From: Acacia acuminata
Lineage: Eukaryota > Streptophyta > Magnoliopsida > Fabales > Fabaceae
Assembly (NCBI GenBank): GCA_019022655.1
Contig: JAFJYI010000082.1
Coordinates: 1,736,001-1,800,000 of the forward strand
Length of the DNA: 64,000 nt
Direction: 5' to 3'
This document shows positions 12,901 to 24,092 of the stretch, in pieces. A program made the position numbers and the translations under genes. The notes beneath the pieces are model-generated. The model was not told the origin of the DNA. It worked only from the letters and a program-made list of their open reading frames with translations, and ran no database searches. Numbering within the stretch: position 1 is the stretch's first letter; each line of letters begins with the position of its first letter.

Positions 12901-14250
12901 TCTAAAATTCGGGACATACAAAACATCCTGAATCATAAAAGATGAAGAAAATTGAATATTGCCACTATATAAAGCCAGTACCCGAGTACCATCAGGCAAA
13001 TTGACAGAAATCAGAGGAATTTGCTTATAAGAATGAAAGAAGGAAAGATTAGAACAAATATGATCAGTAGCTCCAGAATCAATGATCCAAGAGTCAGAAT
13101 ATGTGGAATAAGAACAAATAAGTGATATACCAGTGGTGGAAATTTTGTTGACAGAGACAGGAGCAGAGGACTTGACCGAGACAGAGGAAGAGGGCGTTGG
13201 AGAAGCATCATCAGCTTGTACAAGAGCAAGAAGCTTATGATATTGTTCTGGAGTGAAACTGTAAGAAGTATTAGCAACCCGAGAAGGCTCAGTGGTGGTC
13301 TGACTAAGAGCAGTCTCAGTAGAAACGGCGTTAGTTGAGTTCCTGAATTTGAATCCCGGTGGAAAACCATGCTTCTTATAGCATGTAGCCTCAGTATGCT
13401 TATACCGTCCACAATATGAGCACTACTTAGTAGAACCAGAGTAATTTGGCTTAGGAATTCCAGGAGTATAAGGTCGAGAACCAGATGATTTGGAAATTAA
13501 AGTCGTAGCCTCAGCAACCGGAAACCCTAGCTCACGTTCTTGTTCTTGAACCAAGGCAAAAACGCGGTTAATCGACTGTAAAGGATCCATTAGCATAATT
13601 TGAGACTTCACAGTTGAAAACAGATCACTTAACCCTTTCAAGAAACAGATTACATAATCCTGGTCCAGATGGTTCTTATACAGATCAAATGCACCACAAG
13701 AACAACGAGGAGTGCAAGAACATCTAATAATTGGCCGAAAGGTAAGAAACTTATCCCATAAGATTTTCAAACGTGTGAAGTAGTCACTTACAGTCAAATC
13801 GCCTTGTTTCAAAGCTTGAATCTCCTCCTGAAGATCAGCCAGACGGAACACATCATTCTGAGAAAACCGAGCATGAAGATCATCCCAAACATCACACGCA
13901 CGATCGATCCATAAGATACTCTGTCCGATAGATGATGAAATCGAACGAGGTAACCAAGAGAGGACCATCATATTGCAACGCTCCCATGCCGGATACAACG
14001 GATCTGAAGGTTGTGGTACCGGAGTCAATCGATCAATGAATCGTATCTTGTTCTTGGACATCAACGCCATTTTCATAGCACGTGCCCAAGAATGGTAGTT
14101 AGGGCCAGTGAGTATCGGTGATACGAGAACCAAAGAAGGATTCTCATATGGATGTAAGTAATAGGGATTGGCGATGGATTGAACCGAATCGGACGTAGGT
14201 GATGAAGAAACGCCGATGGAGGTCGCAGCGGAAGAAGTTGCAGTTGCCAT
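9979..14250 (-). pseudogene. Copia 1 Gag-Pol polyprotein with three amber stops
   Basis: One continuous frame of about 1,424 codons from the ATG at 14250. Order: Gag (14250-13426), zinc knuckle with CSYCG...H....CYKKHG just after 13423, aspartic protease with WIIDSGATDH near 13060-13090, integrase with the CDICHFAKQ finger end (about 12580), reverse transcriptase with YVDD at about 10935-10924, and RNase H with SSSEAEYRAMA and ADIFTKTLP. No frameshift is needed, but TAG codons interrupt it at 13423-13425, 12628-12630 and 11059-11061. The last replaces the residue after the usual YGLK of the RT domain, normally Q. Reading through all three would be required, so the copy is best called defective. 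Confidence 0.93.
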
Positions 14251-14491
14251 TAAAAAAACAAAACCAGATGAAACACAAACTCAAGTCGGGCAAAGGTGAG
14301 AGAAAGCAAGCAATTGAAGCAGTAGACACGTGATTTTGGCAGATATTGAGCCAAAAAACCAGCTGTGAGAGAGAAAATGGCCTGCCAAACGTACAGGGAC
14401 CACGTGAAGCAGCAGAGAAAAGCAAGAAATCTCTGGAAAAAAACTAAAAAAAAAAAAATTTAGAAGAAAGCAAGATATCAAATACTATCCC

Positions 14492-14503
14492 GCTCTGATA
14501 CCA
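14492..14503 (-). other. Copia 1 primer binding site
   Basis: Read on the minus strand this is TGGTATCAGAGC, the standard plant Copia site complementary to the 3' end of initiator methionine tRNA, directly adjoining the 5' LTR. Confidence 0.93.
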
Positions 14504-14707
14504 TATTAGGAGTTAGGAAGAAGAGAAAATGAAAAATTGAATCATCTTATTCATCTCGGAAATGTATGATACAAGGCCTTTATATAGACCCAATAAATGA
14601 TGCATACACACAATAACAAAACTACATTCCAGATTATTCTTTCTAACAGAAAGCTGTTACAATTAACCAATTAATTACAATTAACAAACTAATTATTTAC
14701 TCTAATA
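14504..14707 (-). repeat. 5' LTR of Copia 1
   Basis: 204 bp, near-identical to 9770-9972. It contains TATATAAAGG on the minus strand (around 14577-14586), a plausible TATA box for the element's transcript. Confidence 0.93.
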
Positions 14708-15429
14708 CCCCTTGTCATCATGGAACGTCAAAGACTCTTTCTTTGCTCTAATAAGCTCGAACACAACGTCTCTCCTGCCTCTTATAACTGCATTAGTGCA
14801 GAGGGTCCTGTGTTCTTGATCACGAACAAACCATGCCTCTCTACAAGCTTTCAACAGTTCCTTCACAATGTCGATGTGGCCTTGTGCAGAAGCCAAGTGA
14901 AGAGGTGTGCTTCGGAATGAGTCCAACTCAAGGGCTAGTTTGAGACAGCAAGCAAGAAGGCTTTTGATAAATTCAAGGTGGCCCAGTAAAGCTGATATAA
15001 GTAACGGAGTTTCAAGGAGGGTTCTTCGTGAGCATAGTTTGTGCAAGATCAATGGGTCGTGCTTGAGAAGTGTGTTCAAAGTTGGAACACAGCCCTTTTG
15101 TGATGCATCGTATAGATCTCCAATTCTCTCTTATTCATTGTTATCAGCTATAGCTATCTCCATTTTTTGGTGCTGATGTGGATGTGTGCATTTTCCTTTT
15201 AACTATTTATAGAGCAACCACTTGAGAGAATTCGGTTTTGGGTAAAACTGAAATACTGAATTACGTATTGGCTTGACTGGTTTTTGGATGCCAATGATTC
15301 AAAACATAAACTTCTAGTTCTTATCATGGGAGAGAAAGTATACCTCGGACTGACCAGAGGACTAAGGAGGGAGAAGGGAGAGATTGGAGACCAGAGACGC
15401 CGAGACTGGGAGACTGGGGGAGGGAGAGA

Positions 15430-15611
15430 ATGAAGTTTCTGCCATGGACTGGACACTGGGCTTTCTACCGCAATGGCTAGTTTGGGTTCATAGTGGCCAA
15501 TCAAAGGAATTTCGGTGAAGCCACTTTGTGAGATCTTTTGGAGGAATCTTGGTTCTTTTTGTAAAAGTGAGTTCAAGGTTGCTACAGATCTTCTGAGTGT
15601 AATGCTTTATA
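15430..15611 (-). pseudogene. BDA1-like exon 1 fragment, copy B
   Basis: A scrap of the ankyrin exon. The minus strand reads NSLLQKEPRFLQKISQSGFT (about 15576-15520), close to the start of copy C, then jumps to a piece like YEPKLAIAVES and loses homology. The first ankyrin repeat is deleted in the middle and no second exon was found nearby. Upstream, the bases between AGATCT and TTGAAC are shortened as in copy C, suggesting B and C share an ancestor with that 5' lesion. A TATATA element lies at about 15606. Not functional. Confidence 0.7.
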
Positions 15612-16830
15612 TAGAAGGCTCAATCTCTCCTCTTCACCTTGAGAAGTTCCCTTTTTTATTATAGTGTGTGTGTGTGTGTGTTTTTTTTTCTTTCAAAAAA
15701 AAAAAAAAAAAATTATATAAACATCATTTTTGAAAGAATCTGTCAAAGCATGTTACGTAGGATTGCTTAATGTTTCGATTGTCGATTATATTATTCCAAT
15801 TAGGCGCGTGGTTGAATATAATAGTCTTCAGGGTAGCGAAAATTTAATTAATGGATGTAACAGCTCAACGAAAAGGGATATATATGTCATGCCATCAATA
15901 TACTTATATTTGGTCACCTTATTTTAAAAAGAAGGGAAAATCCTATTGAAAGACTTTTGAATTATCCAAATTACAATTTAAGTCACTAAATTTAACAAAT
16001 TATAAATAAGGTTAAATGGCACAACTAGGATTTTAAAATTTGATAAAATATCCAGAATAACCCTATGTAAATGAAGAGGAGTGCCTTGGAAATGCCAAGC
16101 TCAAGAACCATGGGGTCAATCTCGACGGCAAAAACCTCAAGGATGGAATCGGTTAGGCGTGTGTCGTTGTCGCTTTCCTTTCTACTTCTTGATCTTCTCT
16201 CCCGCCGTTTGTGAAGCTCTCTTTCTAATCTTTTGTGGGTAACTTTTTGTTTGGTTCAGTGGCAACTAGCTAAACATACTTTTTTGTTACATATGGCAAG
16301 CCTTGGCTTGAAAGGTACAAAGTGATACTACAAAGACAATTAAGTATCAGGGATTAGATCCCTCCTCTATCGAATGTTGATCCAAACGGGCTTGATGATC
16401 TTTACAACTTGGTTCCATCTCTATAAGGGAATCTCTAGCCAAAATATATCAGCACATTCAAGGCAAAAAAACATATTGATGCTCACGATGATAACAGGGA
16501 GCAAATCGATCTTCAGTAGTATATATAAAAGAAGAAAGACTTGCAGAATTCGCCGCTGGTCGCAAGGATTCGTTTCTGGTCGCAGGGATGAGTTGCACAA
16601 ATTAAACCTTAAGGGATACCGTTGTTATTCTGATTTGTTTTTTACATGATTTAAAATATAAAAATATTATATTAAAAAAGATTATCACATAAGCATGCAT
16701 CATCAGCATATTTATTTTTTGATATGTGTAATCATTACTTAATTTTAACGAGTCAGTAATTTCTGTTAAATGAGACTAACGGTGTTACGTTTGAAGGACT
16801 AAAAATGTATTCATTAAACATGATGGAGGG
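15612..16830. other. intergenic, no gene seen
   Basis: Contains a (GT)n tract near 15664-15680 followed by homopolymer T and A runs. The plus-strand stretch 16078-16150 reads as a short protein-like piece (ECLGNAKLKNHGVNLDGKNL) ending in a stop, possibly a gene scrap. Nothing else is supportable. Confidence 0.4.
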
Positions 16831-17612
16831 GAATATATGTTTCTATAGTATTTGGATGATGGAGGGGAATTCGGATTCTATTTCTGCATTGATTGTTTAT
16901 TTTGATATTAGTACTTGGTTGCATGAATAATGTCCTATGAAATGTTAAAGAAAAGAACTTCATTAAGTTGAAGCCATAGGTATGTTGAGTTGATATTGTT
17001 TGAATTATATAGTACAGAAGTCACTGATACATATTTTTCTCAATGGACCATACTTACTTCAAATTCTTTATATCAATTACATCAAGTTTTCCAATAATAT
17101 ATGATCACATTTCTTTCTTTCTTTTTTCATATGTATTTATAATTAAATGATATTAATTCAAAAGTAGGACATATGATCACATATTGTTGAAGAACTTGAC
17201 GAGATAAATATAAAGAATTTAATCTAAGTATTTCTTTTCTGTTGCCACTCATCCTCTCTCGTCTTTTTCCCCACTCATTTTCTCTCTCACTCACCTTCTA
17301 CATAAATAAGGGTGTATTTAAAAATAACATACATTTATCACATATTTACCATCTTTAAACAATTTTCTATTTACATAATTCAATTATTTATAACTCATCT
17401 ATGGAATTGAGGAGAGCATTAAATCCACACAGTTCAAATATCACTGGGTAAATATAGGCAATAAAGCGTACCCAGGTCTCTTTCTGTAACACAAGTTGTT
17501 CCCAAAAAACATTACCTTTTTTTCCATTACAATACTTGGACATAATTTACCAAAGGAAAGAAATATAGTCATAGGGAGACGCATCACGTGCTTCACAAAG
17601 ATGATTTAATTT
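16831..17612 (+). repeat. 0.78-kb direct repeat, copy 1
   Basis: Almost identical to 22557-23344. The two copies flank gene C and about 4.9 kb. Shared landmarks are a CT-rich tract (CTCTCTCACTCACC) and a common end near GATGATTTAATTT. The outer flanks show no 5-bp duplication, so this does not look like an LTR pair. A scrap of the same family (about 30 bp) occurs near 34836. Confidence 0.88.
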
Positions 17613-17749
17613 ATTATAATCCTAGCCTAGCAAAAAAAAAGCCTTATTCTTTGCTTATTATTAGATACAAAATCTGATGGTTATTTAGTGTCCGACGTAT
17701 CTTGAATAAGATTGTCTCAAATAAGAGGATACATGTGCCTAGCAAAAAA

Positions 17750-17797
<48 letters not shown>

Positions 17798-18047
17798 CTG
17801 ATAGTGGGTGAATTAGTTACAGCTGTCAACAACTTGTATAACAAATTATACCACGATCAGATTTTATGTCTAATATTTTGTTTTCTTTTTCAGCAGGGGA
17901 ATGATATTTTATTACAAATTCAAATTTAAATGACACTAACAGAGTATCCCAGGGATGTAACAAAGCATTCAAATTAGTCCTATTGCGTATCATTACTAGA
18001 GAACAAAACACAATATAATAATTATACATCTCCGTGAACAATTCGAT
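17613..18047. other. 3' flank of gene C, with a trinucleotide microsatellite
   Basis: (ATA/TAA)n of about 49 bases at 17749-17797. The rest is AT-rich and is likely 3' flank or UTR of gene C. Confidence 0.5.
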
Positions 18048-19989
18048 TCAAGTACATGGTAATATCTGACCCTTGAATGTCTTCATCCAGTTCTTCCATA
18101 ACCAAAACGGAAATCGCAAAGTGATGAACAGCGCAATCAACCCAAGAAATCCAATCCAAGTCCAAAGTGAAACCTTAAATATATCATAGGCAGAGTCAAA
18201 AAGCTCTCCATTTGGAGTCACCAGGTAGAGTCCATTGAGGTAGGTAAGTGTTAAAAACGTAAGAGTAATACACATGCCAATGCATAACATCCAAATAACA
18301 GCTTTATGCTTGAGAGGAACTCCACTAACAAGCAAGAGAGCGACACCGAGAGATGAAACAAAAGCAACAGTATTGTACTTGAGATAATAATGAAAATAAT
18401 AAGGGTAACTAATAGCTGATACTGCATCTCCAGGACAAGCTGTACTATTGTCACTAAATGTTATACCTTGGATAATGAAACCTCCTGGAGGGTTGATTAA
18501 AGCTTGAAATGAAATGGTTGATATTACTGTAGCTACTAGACTTAAATTCCCTCTCATCTCTTCCAGCCAATCACACTTCTTTAGAGGAGTAAATATCGCC
18601 GATGGTGATAGTGGGTGATTTTCTGTTGGAATCTTTTCATTACTTCTAGGGCAAGATTTCAATAAACTGACTTGCAAATGAAAGCTTTTGGAGTTTTCCA
18701 TGTTGTCTGTTAGACTCATCTCACTCTGATCCAATTTTGCAGCTTCTCTTATTTTTGGGATTAAAAGGAGGTACCTCACGGTCTAAATTAACCAACAAAA
18801 AAAGAAAAGAAAAACAAGTCAGTGTATTGCATAGCTAGGTAGGATTGATATGGGCAAGAATCAAGTCCACTGAGATATAAAAAAAATATGAAATATAGTT
18901 GATATAATAACTAGTAATCACTCCTCTCCCTTTTAAAAGAGTGTGATAACTAAATTACACAGTTTCAGAAAATGGTTAAAATTAATTTAAAGTAATAAGT
19001 ATGTTTGAAATATTTTTTTTTTTTTTAAAGTATGCCTTTATTTATTAGGAGCAAGTACGAGAGAAAAAAGAGGAAATATATGTGTCACCAATATTTAATT
19101 AATGCAATATCTATTATTAATGATGAGTAAGATAGAAAAAAAAAAACTAATAAAATGTTCTAACAACACTTGTCAGGCTATTATGAAAAGGATTAAAGCA
19201 ATTCAAATTTTGAGATTTTATAAAAAGGACCTAAGAGAGTAACTAATGAACACTGAAAGGTAAAATTTATATATTGTAATCGATCAAAGCAATTAGAAAA
19301 ATTACTAAAAATGGTTAGGGAATAAAACAAACAGATCCATGCCAAGAAACCCCTGCCGTGGCCAGCAGGCGCCAGCTAGAAGACACTGACCCGTGAAATT
19401 AGTATTAATATGTACCTCAGGTCGCTTTAGCATGATAGCTAAGTGAAGAACAGTGTTGCCGGCGTTATCAATGCTTGTTAAGTTGATAAGATCGCTGGTA
19501 ACCGCGAGCTCCAATTCCACCAAAGCTTGGAGGGTCTCCAAATGGTTATACTTTACACACAAGTGAAAAACAGTTTCTCCATTGACTCGATAACTCAGAG
19601 ATTCTGGCTTCGCTTCTACCAACTCTCTCACAACCTCGATTCGTCCTCTCATGGCTGCATAGTGTAGAGGAATTCTTCCTTCTTCATCACGAACCAAGCA
19701 TGCTTCGTCAAAGACTTGAAGCAACTCCTTAACAATGTGGACGTGGCCCTCTGCAGAAGCCAAATGGAGGGCTGTGCTTCGACAAGAGTCCATCTCAGTG
19801 GCGAGTTTGGGGTTGTGCATGAGAAGGGCGTTTGTGAATTCAACATGACCAAGCAACGCTGATATGTGTAATGGAGTTTCAGTGAAGTCATTTCTTGATA
19901 TCTTGAAAAGAATTAACGGGTTTTTCTGCACTAATGAGTTCAAAATGGTAAAGATCTCTCATTTTGTTACTATCACTTGAAGTTATCAT
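18048..19989 (-). CDS. BDA1-like ankyrin/PGG membrane protein, copy C (5' end damaged)
   Basis: Two exons. Exon 1 covers about 19989-19416 and ends at a GT donor after the codon GAG. Exon 2 starts at 18782 after an AG acceptor and ends at the TGA at 18048-18050. The join is in phase, giving KRPE followed by TVRYLLLIP. Exon 1 holds about five ankyrin repeats (ETPLHISALLGHVEF, STALHLASAEGHVHIV, RIPLHYAAMRGRIEVV). Exon 2 has the PGG-type segment (NLSLVATVISTISFQALINP) and three further hydrophobic stretches, so the product should be an integral membrane protein with cytosolic ankyrins. Relatives act in plant immunity or stress signalling. The candidate starts at 19989 and 19962 lie in a different frame from the ankyrins, because about 26 bases are missing after MRDLY compared with copy D. 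It may therefore be a pseudogene. Confidence 0.72.
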
Positions 19990-20457
19990 TTCGAGGAGTT
20001 TCGTTTCTCTTAAGTAAATGACATAATGATTCGCTTATAGATACTTATATAGATAGCTTAAAAAAGCTTTAGACAATGGGACAAATGAAAGTCAACAAAG
20101 GTCATGTATTTTGCCAGAAAGTCAGCCGGCTGATTTCCCCGATGCATTTCCATCTGCATATATAATATTATATATAGGTCGAGTATTAATTAATTAGTGA
20201 CTTGTGAAGTTTGTCCTTTGTGGCAACTTCTCTAATTCATCCAAGTAACCCCTACTACATATATATATATATATATGAATGGCCAGCGCCTGCAACCCCA
20301 GTTATGAGTATGCAAAACTTAAATTAACAATACCTTGGGCACTTGTGTGAATTTCAAATAATTAAGACAAAAATTATAAAAGTCTGATTGTTATACTTCA
20401 AGATAAAATACATATTGCAATGGCAAGAATTAATAGTCATCCTTGTTGATTTGTTTC
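19990..20457. other. promoter-side flank of gene C
   Basis: A TATATAAG-like element on the minus strand at about 20045 precedes copy C. A (TA)n tract lies near 20257-20276. No gene seen. Confidence 0.45.
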
Positions 20458-21226
20458 TGATGATAACGATGGGCCAGGCCCGTTTAAGCCTTGGCCCTTT
20501 AAGGGCCGGGTTTGAAAAATGGACGAGATATTTGAAATTAGACCTGGAGGGCCGGCCCTGACAGGCCTCGGGCTTAAACTGGTTGGCCCTGGAGGGCCTC
20601 GGGCCAGCCCTGCAAGCCCTTTTCACTGTAGCTTTTCTTTTTTTCCTTTTTAAATTTATTAATTTATATATATTTTGTATTTGTTATAGAGTTATTTATC
20701 CATTTAACTACAAATACATAATAATTATACTCTAATTTTATGATTTGATTTATTATTTGTTGCAAATAAAGATTATGGATATGTTTATGATGCGGGAGAA
20801 GAATTTCATGATATTCTTACTCATTTCGTAGGAAGGCTACTACTCAAAGTGAAGAACAATCAAATATCGTTAAAATTGATGATAGTGACGAAGATGCGAC
20901 AATAATAGTCATCGTACTAATGTCGTTTAGTAATATGCTTTTTATGTTTTATGTGAGTTATTTGTGAACGTAGTTTACTTTTCATTATGAATTAATGACT
21001 GTACTTATTTATTGGATGATTCATGTTGTAATTTACTAATTATATATTTTTTTTTAAAAAAAAGTGGAGGAAAAATAGTTAAAGTTTGAAATAGTAATTT
21101 CCAAACTGACGCGGGTGCCCCGGCCCTGGTGCTCTCGGGCCGGGCTTTGAAAAACATGTGTTTTTCTTACTCCAGAACCCTGGAGGGCAGGGCTTCGGCC
21201 ACCGATTGACATGACTCTAATGATCA
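20458..21226. mobile_element. candidate hAT-like element with GGCC-rich ends
   Basis: Both ends are rich in GGGCC/GGCCC words (20470-20640 and 21110-21200) around an AT-rich core, as in many non-autonomous plant hAT elements. The right end reads ACCGATTGACATGACTCTA, resembling a reversed hAT terminus. Possible target duplications are TCTGATGA (left) and TCTAATGA (right), with one mismatch. No transposase frame was found. The exact ends are uncertain. Confidence 0.4.
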
Positions 21227-22556
21227 GGATGCCATGAGTGAATAAGATGAGGAAGACACTAGTGAAAACATGTAAAACACAAGTTTTTCATTAATTATAC
21301 ATGTAATGTCCCTAAAAATAAAATCGGATATTATTTTTGTGATGGACCTAAAATTAGAATGAAATAAATATTTTACTCTTTATTATTATTTTTTAATCAA
21401 TTGTTGTAAATGTTTGACAAAATTGGATTTGTAGTCTGGTGGAACCTTGCTTGTTGCTTGGGTCATTAGTTCAAATCCATTGTGTTGCAAATGAGTAATT
21501 TATTTTGTTTCAACATTATGAAATTATCAAAATACCCTTATTACAAAGAATTATACACACACACACCAAAATTGCCTTCTTACTTATCAGATTTCTACCT
21601 TTCTTCCTGGTGGATTTAAAAAACAAAAAACGGGGGCAGAAGCCTCGAGAGAATTGACGGTGAATCAGAGTCTATGCTTGTGCCGACATTCACCTTCTTT
21701 CTTCGTCTTCGCCATCGTGGGCATGGGGGGTGGGAATTTGGTATGCTGTGGGTTTAATCAGCCGCTGATTATATTTTTTTTCTTTCTTCCATCGCAAACT
21801 CAACGCCCTCCGTCTCGCAATTGTAGAGGGAGTATTGACATATAATCTTCACCATTCATTCTTGTTGTTGGCATGGTTCGAATCTTCTTCTCAGGTTATC
21901 ATTGCTATCTTCTTTGTTGTTTCTAGTGTGTGTGATGGTGGGGTTTCTCATGAACTACTTCTACTCCTCTATTTGATTATATATTGCAGTGGATATGTAT
22001 ATAATAGAAAACACTCAATATTTCTTCTAAACTTGTATGGTTGCCACGTGTGTAGATTGAAGGTGCCCCCTTTTCTCCTTGCGGCCCATGTGTACTTTTG
22101 GTGTGGTGTTAAATTTATTTTTTCCCCCTCCGTTCCAGTGGGTGTGGGTGAGAATAGAATGGGGGTATGATTCAAAATAAGCTGAAATTGAAGTTATGGA
22201 TTTCACTTTAGATAAATGAGTCTTCATTAATTTTTCAGTTGTTATATTATGGAGACGAGTTTATGTTATGGTTTTCTTGGATATGACTTTGATTAATACT
22301 AAAAGATGGAGTTTGGGAAGTATAGTTGGCCTATATAATGATGTTTTGAAATTTTGGTGAGGACATTTGAAGAATGAGAAGTTGATAATGTCGGTAAAAG
22401 TAAAATATTGCACACATGGTGTTTGATAAAATGCATAGAAGAAGAATTACGTGGCAATTGGGTAAGACAATTGGGATTAAGAAGCTTGACGCAACTGTTA
22501 GAATAATGATGCCCACCAGTGTTTGATAAAATGTTTAAAAGGAAAGATACATGTTT
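21227..22556. other. intergenic, no gene seen
   Basis: Contains a CA tract near 21555. Short frames at 21654-22170 show no recognisable domain and I do not support them as genes. Confidence 0.4.
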
Positions 22557-23344
22557 GAATATATGTTTCTATAGTATTTGGATGATGGAGGGGAATTCGG
22601 ATTCTATTTCTGCATTGATTGTTTATTTTGATATTAGTACTTGATTGCATGAATAATGTCCTATGAAATGTTAAAGAAAAGAACTTCATTAAGTTGAAGC
22701 CATAGGTATGTTGAGTTGATATTTTTGAATTATATAGTACAGCAGTCACTGATACATATTTTCTCAATGGACCATACTTACATCAAATTCTTTATATCAA
22801 TTACATCAAGTTTTCCAATAATATATGATCACATTTCTTTCTTTCTTTTTTCATATGTATTTATAATTAAATGATATTAATTCAAAAGTAGGACATATGA
22901 TCACAAATTGTTGAAGAACTTGACCAGATAAATATAAAGAATTTAATCTAAGTATTTTTTTTTTTTTTTTTCTGTTGCCACTCATCCTCTCTCGTCTTTT
23001 TCCCCACTCATTTTCTCTCTCACTCACCTTCTACATAAATAAGGGTGTATTTAAAAATAAAATACATTTATCACATATTTACCATCTTTAAACAATTTTC
23101 TATTTACATAATTCAATTATTTATAACTCATCTATGGAATTGAGGAGAGCATTAAATCCACACAGTTCAAATATCACTCGGTAAATATAGGCAATAAAGC
23201 GTACCCAGGTCTTTCTGTAACACAAGTTGTTCCCAAAAAAACATTACCTTTTTTTCCATTACAAAACTTCGACATAATTTACCAAAGGAAAGAAATATAG
23301 TCATGGCGAGACGCATCACGTGCTTCACAAAGATGATTTAATTT
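22557..23344 (+). repeat. 0.78-kb direct repeat, copy 2
   Basis: Partner of 16831-17612. It differs mainly by a longer T-run near 22957 and scattered single bases. Homology begins and ends abruptly at the same points in both copies. Confidence 0.88.
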
Positions 23345-24084
23345 TAATGATAACATGCTTTCAAAAGATATTAAACCCGGAATTATTGGGACTCCACAGT
23401 AATATTCAACAATAATATTTTTTTAAGGTTAATACTTGTGGGAATTTATATTCATAACAAACATGTTTTCATTTAAGAAGTACTTAATAAGTACGGTGGT
23501 ATACTGTGTAGAGTCGTCAAGGGCATCGAAATTAGGTTATTCTTCATGTTGGTCTTCATATATCATCATCTTCATCATAAAACAATATAAAAGTAACTTT
23601 TTTTAATGTTAAATAAACGGGACCTAAATTGTCTATATTGTTAACTCGTAATTTTTCCAAAGGAGGACTCTTTCTTTCTTTTTAGTAAGAGCAAACGAAA
23701 ATTTTATAGAACTACTTACGCCTTAATGATCATTTCGGGTTAGTTTAGGTGAAAATGAAGAGGCAAAGTATTTAATTTGGAAAAACTAAAACTAAAACTA
23801 TTTTTATCAATGAAACATTTTGGAAAAATAGAGAAATATATGTGAATACCGTAATAAATGAGTGTCTGTCATCAGATCATCAAAACTTTCAGAGGTTCAT
23901 ATACTTAAAATGTTAAACATGCGATGCCTTCGCTGACAAGGTAAATTTATTAATTATATTTTAATCTCAATCACATGCAAAAAAGATGCCTTGTGATAAT
24001 TTAATTTTGGGTTAAAATAATATTTGATTGCAGCGTTTTCTTTTTATCTTGCTTCGAGAAAACCTGTAATAAAGAAGTAAAACG
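23345..24084. other. intergenic, no gene seen
   Basis: AT-rich sequence, nothing recognised. Confidence 0.4.
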
Positions 24085-24092
24085 TGTAGTCA

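Larger units (their letters stand above)
9770..14707 (-). mobile_element. Ty1/Copia LTR retrotransposon 1, structurally complete
   Basis: A 4,938-bp element with LTRs at 9770-9972 and 14504-14707, a tRNA-iMet-type primer site (14492-14503) next to the 5' LTR, a purine tract beside the 3' LTR, and perfect 5-bp target duplications CCCCT at 9765-9769 and 14708-14712. It carries one polyprotein frame in Copia order. It sits in exon 1 of BDA1-like pseudogene A, in the same transcriptional direction. The LTRs differ by about five substitutions and one 1-bp indel by eye, so insertion is fairly old. The termini are TATTAG...CTAATA on the coding strand instead of TG...CA. Confidence 0.95.
8751..15163 (-). 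pseudogene. BDA1-like ankyrin/PGG gene copy A, interrupted by Copia 1
   Basis: Pseudogene paralogous to copy D at 51887-53780. Exon 1 runs from an ATG at 15163-15161 but meets a TAA after ten codons. The ankyrin-coding part then continues to 14708, where a complete Copia element is inserted, and resumes at 9769-about 9612, ending at the same donor position as copy D. The intron (about 9200-9611) is homologous to the intron of copy D. Exon 2 (about 9197 down to 8751) carries indels, then a readable PGG-type piece (VATVLATISFQAATNPP), and homology stops near 8751, before the later membrane segments. A TATA-like element (TATAAATA on the minus strand) lies at 15204-15211. It cannot encode the protein. 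Confidence 0.88.

Noticed and set aside
13011..13412. Apparent separate 133-aa frame in Copia 1
   Set aside because: The polyprotein frame is open here and contains the zinc knuckle and protease motif. This is a neighbouring-frame shadow.
17702..17929. Frame with a run of Asn
   Set aside because: It is a translation of the (AAT)n microsatellite with no other protein features.
22557..22767. Minus-strand 89-aa frame in the second direct repeat
   Set aside because: The first repeat copy does not maintain it and no domain is visible.
16831..23344. Idea that the 0.78-kb repeats are LTRs of one element
   Set aside because: No 5-bp duplication outside, no primer site or purine tract inside, and the interior is gene C rather than gag-pol.
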